From contig JBBPTG010000044.1 of assembly GCA_038093975.1 (NCBI GenBank), positions 62,001-126,000 of the forward strand: 64,000 nt of DNA, given 5' to 3'. Both the position numbers and the translations under genes were made by a program. Positions 10,861-23,543 of the stretch are shown one piece after another; within the stretch, counting starts at the first letter, position 1, and each line of letters starts with the position of its first letter. Under the pieces are notes generated by a model. It was not told where the DNA came from and searched no databases. It saw nothing but the letters and a program-made list of their open reading frames with translations. This stretch comes from Chalciporus piperatus. Taxonomy: Eukaryota; Basidiomycota; Agaricomycetes; Boletales; Boletaceae.

Positions 10861-12558
10861 TCCGTAATTTATGGCGGTAATCGAGACACGTACGCAGTCC
10901 CAGTGTCTGACTAAATGCGATTGAAGTGCAGACTAATCCCCCGGCTGCTACTCGTTATAGCTTGGATAACGGCGATCACTGGCATGGAGTGCTGGCGCTC
11001 AACGGACCTACTCGCCCGTTAATCCTTTTGGTCCTGGTGCCACAATGCTGACAGCTATTCGTGCCTTTATGGCTCCAATGAATTGCGCGCTGCGCGGAGA
11101 CTCATTCTCCTAATCTGGCTGCTCTGGTACTTTCCCTTTAGTTTCCCTCTTCTGTGCTAATACCGGGAGAACCGGACACAGCAGTGACAGCGACACTCAG
11201 CCTAACGCCCATCCCAACTGAATGAATATGCTGAATATACATCTCACTATTGTCTCGTCCAATGGCATTCGACTCCGTGTGTACCTTCATCAACATCCCT
11301 CGGTTGCATATGTAGCTTGACTTCTTGCAGCTTCCCGACCAGAACCTGCCGCGAAGATTTGAATCCGAACTGTTTCATATACTAGTATATACTGTTACTA
11401 GTTCATTTGGGCCTACACGGTGAGATGAAAGGACATGATACCGTCGATTCGACTTCTCATTGACGAACACTGGACATAGATATTGACGAACCTGTTTCGT
11501 TCTTGCTAGATGCGGTTTCGGGAGATGCCGCCTTGATCCCGTTCCACTGCATCAATGATCAAATCCCAGACGTCAGAAACGCGTCATGTGTCCACATGAA
11601 CTTTGTATAGCTTGATGCTATATCCTCTCGACACGAAATGATCGCGCGAAAATACCTGCTCAGCCTTACGTTTCCGCTCTCGAGAACGTGAGCTCCGGGG
11701 TATTTTCTCACTTGAGACGCTGGAGAACTAATTATGGGTAGATATTCATTTGCATGAGGTGTGCCTGGTGATAATTAGTTGGGCATTGGATAACTTACCC
11801 TCATCACCCTCAAGCTATGAACTGCTAGTCCAGGACCACGACGGACCTTGATTCGAATACCGGTAACGATGTGGAGAGATGTGGAATCAGTGAGGTCTGC
11901 TGAAGGCTTCGATGCAATGCGAGGATGGTATTTCGTAATCGATTGAGCTGTCGTACATATAGCCTCAACCTCGACCTCGACCACGAGGCTCGCTCACAAT
12001 GATCTCGGCCAGGAGCAGAATTGGGATTTCACTGATGGACGCTGAGAGTTTGGTGTTTGAAGAGGTGATGATTGATGCAACGTTCACGGATCCAAACCTT
12101 TGTTGTCCAGTTGTCGTCCTTCCTTACGTGGATGGATCTCCGTTACTGAAAGCGCTGTTCGTCACCGCTGGCAGCTAGATGGCGACAACCACCCCAAAGG
12201 ACGACAGATGATGGAACACGCGCTCGCCGAGCCCAAGTTGGGTTGGATTGTGAAAAGTCTAGGTATGCTGCTATGCATGGGAAAAGCGGAGAAGTCGGGG
12301 ATACGTTTGGAATGCTGACTGATATTGTTCAAAGGTTTGGACCGAGTAGACCAAAAGCAGGGGGTTTGTCACATTGCTGTGAGTAAAGGTCTGTGATTCT
12401 CCTCGCCGATGGATCACTCGAGCGTGAATGGGGTGGTGATGTACAGAATGATCGTGTATGTGGATCTGTGAGCGTGGCAGGCAGTGATGTCCTGACATAG
12501 GCATGGGCGGGGGAGCACTTGGACTGCCGGCAGCGCTATGCCAACACTATGCTCGACA
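10861..12558. other. No confident gene
   Basis: Roughly 1.7 kb with only short frames. A minus-strand frame at 11775-11984 ends in an acceptable donor and a plus-strand frame near 12080-12170 (reading VVVLPYVDGSPLLKALFVTAG) looks mildly protein-like, but neither could be joined to other exons. It includes the promoter of the PLP enzyme. Confidence 0.35.
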
Positions 12559-12564
12559 TATAAA
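12559..12564 (+). promoter_or_regulatory. TATA box
   Basis: TATAAA lies 67 bases before the start codon of the PLP-enzyme gene, at a plausible core-promoter distance. Motif and spacing only. Confidence 0.45.
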
Positions 12565-12630
12565 GGCACTCCGTCGTAGTAGCGTGGTGTGCCATTCCAA
12601 GTGCTAGCGATCCCCCTCACCTTCCCCGCC

Positions 12631-14658
12631 ATGGGCAACAAGCAATCATCTCTACGAGCACAAGACGATCAACGTCGGATCAACACCATCAGTTCCGCGC
12701 ACCCCGTCTCTCATATCTCCCTTAAACACCACAAATCTCAACCATCTCTGGCGAAATCCACGTCCTCCTATGAAACCCTCACGAACGAGAAATATCACCA
12801 TCGTGACCATCGCGATCCTTATTTCTATGCATTTCCTGGGCTTCCCGGCGTTCCCCCTCCTCCTCGCCCACCGCCTCTCATCCGACCTTCCGCATATACG
12901 CCCGCTCCCCAACTGAGATCCTTAGGGGAACATGCCATCCAAGCTTATTCAACTTTCTTGAAAACATATCCCGAGTATCAAAATACTTGGATCATAGACA
13001 CACTCCGGAGAACAGACTTTGCGCGACTAGATCGTGCGCGCGAAACTTACGTCGACTATATGGGCGGTGCTCAACATCCTGAGAGCCTCGTCCGTGTCCA
13101 TGGTGATTTTCTGACAGAAAATGTAATGGGGAACACCCACTCGGTCAGTAACAGGTAAGGGGTGCCATCTTTTCATCGAGATCACAGTATCCGATCCAAC
13201 CTTGTACAGCTCGAGAATATCTTCTCAATGTGTGGACGACGCCAGGGAAATGGTCCTCTCGTTCTTTAGAGCACCCGCCGGATATACCGTGATCTTTACT
13301 CCGAATGCAACTGGAGCTCTCAAGCTAGTCGGAGAAGCTTTCCCTTTCAAGGAAGGAAGTACGTTTGTGCTCGGTGCCGATTCTCATAATAGCGTTCATG
13401 GAATTCGCGAATTCGCTGCTCGACGCGGCGCCCAAGTCCATTATATCCCCTCCACTCCGACCGGGGGTTTCGTGCTGTCCACTGCCAAGGTAAGATAAGC
13501 TTTCTGATGTCCGAGCGTCACCATCGCTGCATATATGCGCCTTATCTTCAACTCACACTTCGTTATAGGACGTCCTTCGAACTAGTCGTCCGCAATCTCC
13601 GTCAACGCCATCGCTTTTCGCGCTCACTGGTCAATCTAACATCACCAACTCCAAAAACCCACTCTCGACCCTCCAATATGCTTCCGCCCTCGGGTACAAT
13701 ACACTGCTGGATGCCGCGGCACTGGCGCCCTCTTCTGTAATCTCACTAACCGAAACGCCCGTCGACGCGATGGCCGTCAGTTTCTATAAAATGTTCGGGT
13801 ACCCTACTGGTGTAGGTGCACTAATCGTCAAGGAAAGCTTTTTGAACGTATTGGAGAGACCGTGGTTTGCCGGGGGAACCGTGGATGTCGTCCAAGTTCC
13901 CGGTACGCTGGTGACCAGGGCATCGAAGATGCACGAACGATTTGAGGTATTGCCTTTTCCTCTCTTCAATCATATCGACGCCCTGATCAGATTGATTGTG
14001 CGATTTAGGATGGAACAATCAATTACCTAACCCTATCGGCGATCACAGACGGTCTTCGATTCCTTTCTGCTTACCTTCCATTCCTTCCCCTCCGCTTATC
14101 ATGTTTGATGCACTTCCTGACGTCATCGTTGGCCCAATTGCGGCACGAGACGACCGGCGCGCCCGTTGTCAAGATCCTCTCCAAGCTTCCTTCTCGACGA
14201 CTCAAGTCAATAGGCGAACAATCCGACACTGGATCAACCGTATCACTGATCTTCCTTTCCGTGAGTCCGTTCTCTAATCCCATCATCAAGTAGTTCTCTC
14301 ACCTCACTCGCGAACCGCACAGCCCACCGGAGAAATGCTCCCAAACTCCTTCATCGAGCACGTTGCCACCCTCGAAAACATCTCCCTCCGCACGGGGTGC
14401 ATGTGCAACCCAGGTGGCGCTGCCGCTCTCCTCGGCATTCAAGATTTCATGGGTCGATTGTCCGATGGAGTCACGCTCAAGGATTTCGAGACGTTCGTTG
14501 GGAGAGAGTTGGGCGTCGTTAGGATAAGTCTTGGACTTGGGAGTGATTGGGGAGACATGTGGAGGCTGATCAAGTTTGCGGAAGGGTTTGGGGATGAGCG
14601 GAGGCGGATCGCGTTGTGGGAGGCATGGACGGAGGTACCGATTGGGCAGGCGGTATGA
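12631..14658 (+). CDS. Molybdenum-cofactor-sulfurase-like PLP-dependent enzyme
   Basis: Five exons (12631-13154, 13210-13489, 13569-13946, 14009-14260, 14323-14658) sum to exactly 589 codons plus stop. Class V aminotransferase features are in order: YVDYMGGAQHPESLVRVH near residue 145, NTHSVSNRSS, FTPNATGALKLVGEAF, the PLP aspartate in LLDAAALAPSS (about 316), the PLP lysine in SFYKMFGYPTGVGALIV (about 342), and LRTGCMCNPGGAAALL near the C-terminus. These match the NifS-like half of molybdenum cofactor sulfurases (Cnx3/HxB/MOCOS). Those enzymes move sulfur from cysteine to the cofactor of xanthine dehydrogenase and aldehyde oxidase. The C-terminal MOSC domain is absent, so substrate and role are uncertain. 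The protein starts MGNKQSS, which fits the N-myristoylation consensus. It is a divergent stand-alone member. Confidence 0.85.
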
Positions 14659-15135
14659 AATGGTGAGGGCCGGCGGTGAGGGCCGGCGATGGCAACATGT
14701 TCGAACAACGAACACCGACTCGGAGGGGTGAATGGAACCACGAGATTCCCACCTCGAACACCAGGAATTCGGCTTTCCTTTTGACTTGTACTACGGCCTC
14801 CTTGGAAGACTGACTACGGAAACAACACGGAATGTATGGATGGAGAAACCTCTACAACTATATCATTATTTAATCATCGACAGCTGGATCCATGTATCTC
14901 GCCCTCCCAGTTGATTGTTGTACATCTTTCGCGTTCCTGTATATCCTTCGACCCTCATGGAATAGCACCACATGTAACTTACGTGCCGTACGCAGCTAGG
15001 TTCGGCGCCAATTGTAATCTTATCATCTTATTCTCGTATCATCTTGAAATCTCCAGAATCCAGAATTCCGTCTACATAAGAGTATAATGCACCAGCAAGC
15101 AAGTCCGACATTCCTGACCGAACACTATTCAATGT
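14659..15135. other. Convergent intergenic region
   Basis: Lies between two 3' ends. No gene seen; it presumably holds the two 3' untranslated regions. Confidence 0.5.
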
Positions 15136-18100
15136 TCACTCCTCTTCATCATCGTCCTCATCATCCTCGTCCTCATCGTCCTCTCCTTCATCCTCCGACA
15201 CATCCAACCCAGCCTCCCGCATTCGCTCCTTGTCGCGCCTCCGTTTTGTGCTCATCTCGTCGAGCAAAACCAACAAATCTTCCTGTTCCTTCTCCACGTC
15301 CTTTTTCTTGGCTTCGGATTCCTCGAGGATACCTTCAAGATCGGCGATGCGGGCACCGAGGTCTTTGATCTGGCAAGGCGGTGAGAGGATCAGCGCGTTG
15401 TGTGAGGTCGTCAAGACAAGCCAAAAAGGTAAGCAAAGGGGAAGAAAAACCGTAACCATACCTGTGCGGAAGAGCTCGCGGAGAGATCCTTGAGCTGCGC
15501 TTCAAGGGTCTCCATCTCGGTCGCCTGAGTGCGGATCACGTCACGCAACGAACTGATCAACATCGCAGATTCTGCGCTCGGCCCTATTGTTGTTGTTGAA
15601 CGTGAAAGGTGAGTAAGGGTAGGCTAAAACCGGGATAAACGACAAAAAAGACCCAGAGAAACGTACCTGAAGAAGCCGCCGAGGAAGACAACGCATTCGG
15701 ATCTGCACTCAACCCTCGTTGCACGGTATCTATACCCCCACCATGCATGTCATCAGCTTACAATGCATCGTAAACTATCAACATGCCTACTCACATTGAT
15801 TCGATTTCCAGAAATCGACAAACGCCCAGTCAAACCAAATCTCTCCCTCTTGTTCTGCAGCGTTCTGGTTCTGGTTTTGGTTCAAGCCTGCGCTTGGGGG
15901 AGGCACGAGTGTGGAATGGTAGGCCATCACCATTGACTCGGGCGTCACAGCTTTGAAGCGGTCGTCTTCGCGGAAACGAGTCAGTTGGCCGATCAGTGAG
16001 TCTATGCCGAGGCGGGAGATGATTGGGTGAATGGTTGACCTGTTCAAGGAGATGAACTATGCTGGGAGAAAACGACATGAAAAAACGTCACTGACCGAGT
16101 GATTTCACCGGGTTCGCGATTGAAGTCGTAACATACACCGAGAAGGAACGTACAGAGACCTGGAACAAGGCTCTCCGTTTCCGTGGTCTGGTTGATGGGC
16201 TCTACGAGCTATCGTCACGTTACGAAAACGACATTGACATCGTCAAAACGCGAGCATAAGAAGAAAGAAAAAAATATTTATGCACTCACCACACCCAACC
16301 CACCAGCCTCCAAAAACTCCCTGACGGCCTTTGGATCATCCCAAAGCCATTGTGCCAACAACGAAAGATACCCCACGATCAGTCGCTCCCATTCTCTTAC
16401 TTCCCTATCATTTGCAGTATCTGCACGGGACTTGGACAAGAAGCAAAGCGAGAGGTTTTCCGTCAGCAGTGGTATGAGGCTCTGGGGAGCATCCTCATCA
16501 TCCAGCTCGGGTACACTTGGTGGGGGAAGTGTGCCGTCGGCTGGAACAAAGAACTGTCCTTGGGCAGGCGTAGAAGGAGGAAGCATTGGTGACGGCTTGA
16601 TGGATCGTGCGAGAGTCTTGCAGCGAGGAGAGGATACAAGGAGGTGAGCAAACAGAAGGGTAGCCAGATGAGTCGTGGTAACGTTGGTGATGTTGAGGGG
16701 GGACGCAGGCGAGATACACAATGCATGGAGAAGTGGGGATATCATTGACGCTGGAGTCGGCTCTACAGCGAGGAAATTAGTTCATGGACCCATAGAATTC
16801 GTGTGGACGCACCTTCCGCAGGCAACATTCCCTGAATGATCGCTTGCTTGATCTCTTCCGTGCGAACAAAGTTCTAGGATAATGTTGGGGTGAGGCGTCA
16901 GTGGAGAAAGCGGGAAGCTTACGTCGAATATGTTCAAAGCGGCACCGCGTAATTCGAGACTATCCTTCAACCGTCTGTCACCGAACATACCGTTGTATTC
17001 GCCATGCAAGGCGAGCTCTACGAGTACATCGAGCGCAGAAGCAGGCTCTAATCTGTCCCACTCCTCGCCATTCGTCTCAGGAACGGGCATATACGGGGTC
17101 ACGATGACGTCGGAAAGAGGGAATGCAAGACTAGTAGGGAGTGAACGTAGTGTCTGTGAAACATGAGATCGAGTGTTGGTAATGCGATCGAGTATATGCT
17201 TACCTGGGTCTTCAAGGGGGTTGGTGCATTCGAGGCCAGCGCAAGCTCCACAAAGCAGCGCACATACAGCGTCATTTCTTGATTCTGGAGCATCATAAGC
17301 AAAAGAACTGGGGACTGATTGAAGTACTGACGCTGCTACCCTTGGAACCGACGAGCATCCCCATGATTCCAATGAGGAGAGATACGTTCGCAGTCTTCTG
17401 TTGATCCCAGAATTGTAGTGCAAATTCTTGGGGAGGACTATCTTGCAATCGCAGGTTTGGTGGGAAGAGTATCAGCGAACACAAGAGTGTTGGTAGCGGG
17501 GTTTCACGGAAATAACTCTGTGAAGGTCAGCATTGCAGGCAAAAAGCCAAGCGGGAAACATACTTGATTGGACGAGTTGAACCGCAATAAGCCATCCACA
17601 CACCGCAGTGCATCATAAGCGATCACACCACCCTCAACCCCACCCTCTTGTGTGACAGTGTTGAAGAGTTTCTCGAAAGCACCCTCGAAGGCGAGTACTT
17701 TCTGGATATCAGGGCTTTGTGAAATGAGCAGCTGTATCATGACGATACTTTCTAGGAATAATTTCATCAGTAAAAGAATTCATCCTCGATCTCAATGGAG
17801 AGAGAGCCGAATAATGAGATGAACCAGGGTTCATCACATTGTAGATGCGTGGTACTCTAATTCTCGGATCACTCACCATTTCGTATGATCTCGCGCTTAT
17901 CCTCCAATACTGATATGATGCTGGGTGCACCATTGGGTGCCTTGAGAAAGTACCCCTGTACGACTGAACGTCTGTTCTGAAGCAGAGTGGATAGCAGTTG
18001 AAGCGTGGCATATCGGACATAGAATTGAGAGTCGCCGAGCAGAGTGAACAAGGTATGGGTCGGTTGCTCCGTTTCAAGGAAATGGTCAGTATGCTTGAGA

Positions 18101-18408
18101 CCGACTTCTTTCGAAGCTTCTTCGACCTCGCACAGATGGTGAAGCGTTTCGAGGACGGCTTTCCCGATGTCTGCATCTATTTCCGCGTCGTTCTGCAACA
18201 CTTGTATGAGTCCGGGTAAAGCTCGCTCGCCAACGTCGGCTTTGCAGTCCCGAGTTAATCCTTTGAGAGATAGTACAGCGGCGCGTCGGTCAGCGAGTAG
18301 AGTTGATGGAGATAGTCTGTCGCTGAGTTTGGCGATCGTGTCCGTCGGCGACTGCGGCGCGCCTGTTGGCCCACGAAGGGCGATGTAGGTTTGGGAAAGA
18401 AAGTCCAT
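15136..18408 (-). CDS. USO1: Vesicle-tethering protein Uso1/p115
   Basis: A multi-exon gene of about 850 residues starting at the ATG at 18408. The N-terminal half consists of armadillo-like helical repeats, with RRAAVLSLKGLTRDCKADVG, ALPGLIQVLQNDAEIDADIG and FYVRYATLQLLSTLLQNRR; these are typical of the Uso1/p115 head. A second conserved block (WLWDDPKAVREFLEAGG and FLLGVCYDFNREPGEITR) is the Uso1 head signature. After it come a short coiled coil (LGARIADLEGILEESEAKK) and a highly acidic C-terminal tail of Asp/Glu. Known role: Uso1/p115 captures ER-derived COPII vesicles at the Golgi together with Rab1/Ypt1, the acidic tail binding tethers or SNAREs. The coiled coil is much shorter than that of budding-yeast Uso1, so overall size is nearer to animal p115. 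Confidence 0.92.
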
Positions 18409-19640
18409 GCGAGCTCAGCACTTGAACGTCGTAGTCGCAGCGTGCGCCACTGTGGACTGTTGGACTGTTTAGAGTTGCAACAGCACGACTATACAGATGG
18501 TATGCGAGTCCAAATGTCACACTGACAGTTGACTGCGATCACTGAGAAAACGTCGGGCCGCGCCCGAACTGTACTTGAACTTCTATTACCTCTACCACCA
18601 CCACACATTGTTGCCATTGGAGTGCTAGTCTCTACTGATATACCCAAACTACTTGAAGGTAGACATAACCTGGCATGTTGCTCGTTCATTCTTTGCATAG
18701 GTTTGCCGTACAGACTCTGAGCCAGTCCGAGAGATGGGCCAGGCTGGTACTATTCACCCTCTTTAATTGTAAAACTCTGTGGCAACAGTCTAGCAAGTAA
18801 GGACAGATTGGCCTTCAAGTTCTGCTCATCGAGAGTTTGGGTTTGGGAGACTAGCGATTTCCCAGGACCGTTGCCTCGCCGATCATCAGAAAACTGTATT
18901 CTTCCCAACCGCTAGCCATTTGTGCCTCTCTTACGTTGTGCCTCACACGCATCATGATCATGATACGGCGTCGCAGCCGCTGGCATGCGGGTCAATGTCC
19001 TCATCCTCGGCAAGTCTGCCATCGCTGCTGATGGAACTATCATGCCCTGAGTTTGTTTGAACCTATGCCAATACCCCGTTTAGCAGTCAAGCTAACCTCA
19101 AGTGAGTCGTGGCAGATGGTCTCATCGTTCGCTTCAAGCCGTGCCTGGATGAGCGACCACCGTGGGTCTTGAACCATCCCCATACGATCGCGCCCTAGCG
19201 AAGCCGATATTCACGAGTGCATATCTATCCGCGGTTACGGGGACTATATGGAAGGATAAGGATAAGTTGGTATGCAAAGGATGCGCTGTAACACCCCTGC
19301 GAGTGTCGTGAAACGATCGCTACACCTTATAAATATAAAATAGACCGGGTCGGAGCACGCTGAGATTGGGGTCTTGGCATCCACCACGTATGCGGCGAAT
19401 CGCAGTTCAAAGCGGAGAATTTCGACAGGTGTAACTGCCATGCCCCAACTTGAGCACTACCCACAGAACAAGGTTAATATGGCATGCGGCACCTCATTAC
19501 TTGGCACCGACAAATAGAGTCGCTTCCGCTACTTACATGTTTTTCTGCTAAAGCAGACTCCGACACCGTCTGCGGTGTGCGCCAGATATTGCACTATAAT
19601 TGAACGGTTCTGATTAGAAAATTGGACCTCAGCGGCATCG
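18409..19640. other. No gene recognised
   Basis: Upstream of Uso1 (minus strand). Only short frames without motifs, plus a TATAAATATAAA-like stretch at about 19327-19339 that has no assigned gene. Confidence 0.4.
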
Positions 19641-19643
19641 TTA

Positions 19644-20738
19644 TCAAGACCCAACCTTCCTCGTGGAAGGAAGATATCGGGATTTCGAGTCTGCGATGGT
19701 GGCCGATTGATCGCAAGCGTAGTTCCCGTTTGCCATGTCCGTCGCTTTTGGAACGAGTTCTGATAGGAGGACAGAAGTCACGGATGCAGAGATGTAGATC
19801 ATGACCGTTCGTTGTCGATTGACGTACTTATCTTGGTACAGCCAAGGCTCAGTGGTTTCCCGATACAGTGGGCAAGATTTCGGGTGGAGCTGTGATGCAA
19901 AGTTGGTACGCTCGAGGCGCCACGCGGCGCAGAAGATTTGAGCGAGATCTACCGGCGTGGAGCCTAGTAAGATTGTGAATGACGTCGCCCTATTGCTGCT
20001 CAACTGTCTCTCGTGCAACACGCTTCTCATAGTAGAGGTTCAAGACCGCTATTCGGTACGACAAGGCGGGACGCTGACGGCGAGGATATGAAAAGGAGTG
20101 AGTGGAGCTTGGTTTCACCAACTGATGAGACATAACTACCAGATGCGTTGGCCGACAAGCCCGAGCGTCAATCTTGCGGAGTAGAGCTGTTGATGAAAGG
20201 GCGGTGATTACGCGGCGAGTCTTACAGTTGGCATGACACTTCCTAAAGCCAAATGTGTTGCTCCTCTTTCCAAAGCGCAGTCGGGCTGTGGGGCCACAGA
20301 ATCTGGTGTCCAAGTTTTGGGGGTGTCCAACCGTGCATGGAGCTAGAGTTTGTATTGCTCCAAGAGCAACATGGTCAGCATCGGGGGCTGACAAGGTGGG
20401 TCAGCTAACAAACCGACGACAAAGACCGGGACGAGAGAACTTCAGGTGAGATGAGATCTAGCTGGCAAGATCTGGTAGCATCTGTTTACTACTACGATCT
20501 GACACGAGAAACTCACGGGCAAGTTTAAGGCTTCCTAATGGGCCAAATAACAAGTTCGGGCCAGGGCTGGGTTCTGGCGAGCCAGCCGTTTCTGACGGAT
20601 TTTCCGAGTTACCACATCCGGATCCAGCAGCACATAATCTCCAAGGGCCGTCCCGATTGCCTCGTACACATTGCAGCAGACCGAGAGAAGCTTGGTGATA
20701 AAGTCCCTGTAATTTCTGTGGTCCGGCGATGGACACAT
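19644..20738 (-). CDS. Putative multi-exon hypothetical protein
   Basis: Not recognised. Three separate minus-strand frames read like protein: one from an ATG at 20738 (RDFITKLLSVCCNVYEAIG, then LDPDV, a possible intron, and EALNLP), one around 20390-19990 ending YYEKRVARETVEQQ, and one reading PVDLAQIFCAAWRLERTN and CPLYRETTEPWLYQDK near 19950-19830, with a donor-like GTACGT after it. I could not close the splice chain between them, so start, stop and exon edges are only approximate. It may be one gene or two. No domain is visible. Confidence 0.35.
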
Positions 20739-20868
20739 AAAGACAAGGTGAGGCCGGTGAGGTCTATAATTTGCAAATCAAGATTACAGTGATCAGAGAG
20801 ACGTTAAAAGACCTCCGTCTTTCTGCAGACCACACTATCCCCTCTCACCTTCTCTTCCACCTACCATC

Positions 20869-23420
20869 ATGCAAGGAGATCCCACACCACCCATTACCCT
20901 CTCCGCTAGCCTCCATGGCGAGCTCAGTGCCCTCATACGGGGCGATGTCTATCTCGCAACAGATTCAGAGTAAGTGGTCCTGTCCTGCTCGGCATGTTCG
21001 TTCCTAGAACTCCCGTAGTTTCCTAGACTACTCTAGAATGTTCAACGCAGACGTCAAAGTCTCCTCCCTGGCGCTGGTCTGCCCCCTGGACGCGCAGGAC
21101 GTTAGCCAGTGAGTTGCAGGAACGAAACACGTGCAGGCGCTTCTGACACCATGATCTTGCTTCCAGAATCATTCTCTTTTGTCGGAAGCATTCGCTCGCT
21201 ATATCTATCAAAGCAGGTGGCTATGGAACCGCTGGCTGGGCCGTTGGTGGCGACATCATCATCGATCTAAGCAGGATAGCTCAGACGGAAATAGAAGCAC
21301 CAAAAGAAGACGGAAGCTTTACCAGCATCAGCGACATGCCTCCACCTGGAGGCAAGGGGAAGTCAAGAGCTGCACCACATCTTTTGGATGTCACTCCGAC
21401 CGGCAAACGGAGGAGAGAGGATGACACGAAGCTACGCATTTATACTGCGGCGTCAGAGTCCGTCGAGAGCTTTCTTCATCCAAGCGACATAACAGAGACA
21501 GAGATCTCACGTCCATTCAATCGGCGAAGATTGGATCTCCCTCCACCCACCGACCTCTTTCTCCAGACTTCCGCTGCCACTTCGGTACCCAATGAGAGCG
21601 TCGCAAGCCCACCAGGAACCTCTACTGATCAGTCTACAGTACCTGACACGCCGACAACGCCTCCATCCCTCCCATCACCACCACCACCACCTTCAGAACC
21701 GCAGGTCTCTCCTCCGTTGTCTGCAGCAGATCCGTTCGGATACCTGGATGATGGGCCAACTCTAAACCCGTCGGCCGTGCCTTCTACCTCTCGACTCGCA
21801 CAGTTTATGCCTGGCTCAATGTTTGCTTCACCTGCATTTCTCGCCTCACAACAAAACATGCTCACATATGCAACCACTATTCACACCCATGCCTATGTTA
21901 CCTTCGGCGCTGGAATGAGGCAGAAGGAAGTTGACCAATTCTGTGCGGCCAATCCATTGGAGGCACAATCCTTGGCGGGAGGGCGCAGCGCTGTCCCGTA
22001 CCACGTCCCGTTGTAGGTTTTCGTATCAGCTGAAACATGATGAGTTGTCTGACTTTCCACCAGCGCTGCCCATCCCGTGGGCTCTGCGGTCATGCTTCTC
22101 GGAGGCTTCGGTTTCCTCGGCCGGTTGCACGGTCTGAGCATTGATAATCTCGTCGAGGCTGAAGTTGTGCTCGCAGATGGGAGCATCGTGACCGCCAGTG
22201 AAAAACACCATCCAGGTCGGTGTCTTTCTTCTTCGTAAATTATGTGAGCTCACACAATCCATCACCTCGCAGATCTTTGGTGGGCGCTCCGTGGTGCGGG
22301 CCCAGCCTTCGGTGTCGTTACTCGCTACAAAGCGAAGGCTTTCCCAGTGCCTGTCGTCTTTGCCGGAAGTCTCATCTAGTAAGATCAGCGCTATGATCCG
22401 TCCCACGGGAGTTCATTCGCTTTATAGTCGTTTCCATCGTGCAACTGCACCCTCCCTCATCAAACATTTTCGCGATTGTGTCAAGGGCGCACCGCGGGAG
22501 CTCTATGCTAACGTCCTCCTCACAGCGGGACCAGCCGGCCAAGATTCCCTGGTCGTCATTCAGATGTGTTACGTTGGGCCGAAAATAAAGGGACAAGAAT
22601 TTCTCCAGGCCATCTCGTCTTGGGATGGTGAACGTTGCCTGTTGAACGAAGTCGACGAGAAATCTTTTTTGCATCAACAAGACAGCGTGGCCCAAGTGCT
22701 GCGAGGCAATAGTGGGTCATTTGCATCAATTTTCGATTGGGATTGATTAAAGAAATGTCACCGCAGCGGGCAACAAGTGGTTCATCCGTTCAGCCCTGAT
22801 CAGCTCGCTTCCTGACGACGTCGTTAACAAAACGGTGCTGCAGTTTTCTCAGAGACCAGTCGGCTGTAGTACGTGAATGACAATCTGGCCCCGAGTCTGC
22901 TGATTGATACTTTGTCTGGACGACAGCTTGGTTATTCGAACTCGCCGGAGGCGCCTTGGTCGATGCCGAGAACAGTTGTTTGCCAAAGTCGCAGCGTCAA
23001 GCGGCATTCACGGTGGCAGCACTTCACCAGTGGGATATTAACTTCACCGACCCGCGTTGCGTCAATTCTGCAGAGGAAGTAGGCATCTCCCCCACGCTCA
23101 GCTATTTTCCCCAATTTCTCACGGCCTATTAGTGGATTGGAGAAACACTCGCCCCGGTCACCATTGGAGGTCCTCTCCCAAGCGTAAGCCTTTTCATGCT
23201 CGACGACACAGAAGTCACCCAATTCTACGAGCAGTTCTTAGGCCGCCACGAACCTCCAAGTCGAGTCATGGCATGCTTTGGGGAGAACTGGAGCAGACTC
23301 TGCGAGGTGAAGCAGATTTATGATCCCACCCACTTTTTTAGAAATTCCCTTTGGCCTCTTAATTCCAAGGGTGAGCCAGTGCCACCCGAGGAGCATGAGC
23401 CAGAGCACATGGTAATTTGA
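20869..23420 (+). CDS. FAD-linked oxidoreductase with an inserted Pro-rich segment
   Basis: Nine exons (20869-20969, 21019-21108, 21167-22012, 22064-22215, 22273-22378, 22428-22711, 22767-22868, 22927-23078, 23133-23420) total exactly 706 codons plus stop. The FAD-binding (PCMH-type) domain is in two parts: residues about 44-113 (SLALVCPLDAQDVSQ, SIKAGGYGTAGWAVGGD, IIIDLSRI) and about 296-400 (AYVTFGAGM, LLGGFGFLGRLHGLSIDNL, HPDLWWALRGAGPAFGVVTR). Between them sit about 180 Pro/Ser/Thr-rich residues. The C-terminus (IYDPTHFFRNSLWPLN) is the berberine-bridge-enzyme end. Known for the family: flavin-dependent oxidation of sugars, alcohols or secondary metabolites. The usual covalent-flavin His in the GGH motif is Tyr (GGY, residues 81-83), suggesting non-covalent FAD. 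No signal peptide is seen, so it is probably intracellular. The substrate is unknown. Confidence 0.9.
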
Positions 23421-23543
23421 TACACTGTAACTGAGTAGCATCATTCTTGGACAATTGTAGGACTGTATGGATGTTTCATCATGGTTATCATTGACACTTT
23501 ACGAATGTAATGCACGCTTTGTTTGATGGATTAAATGGGAGGT

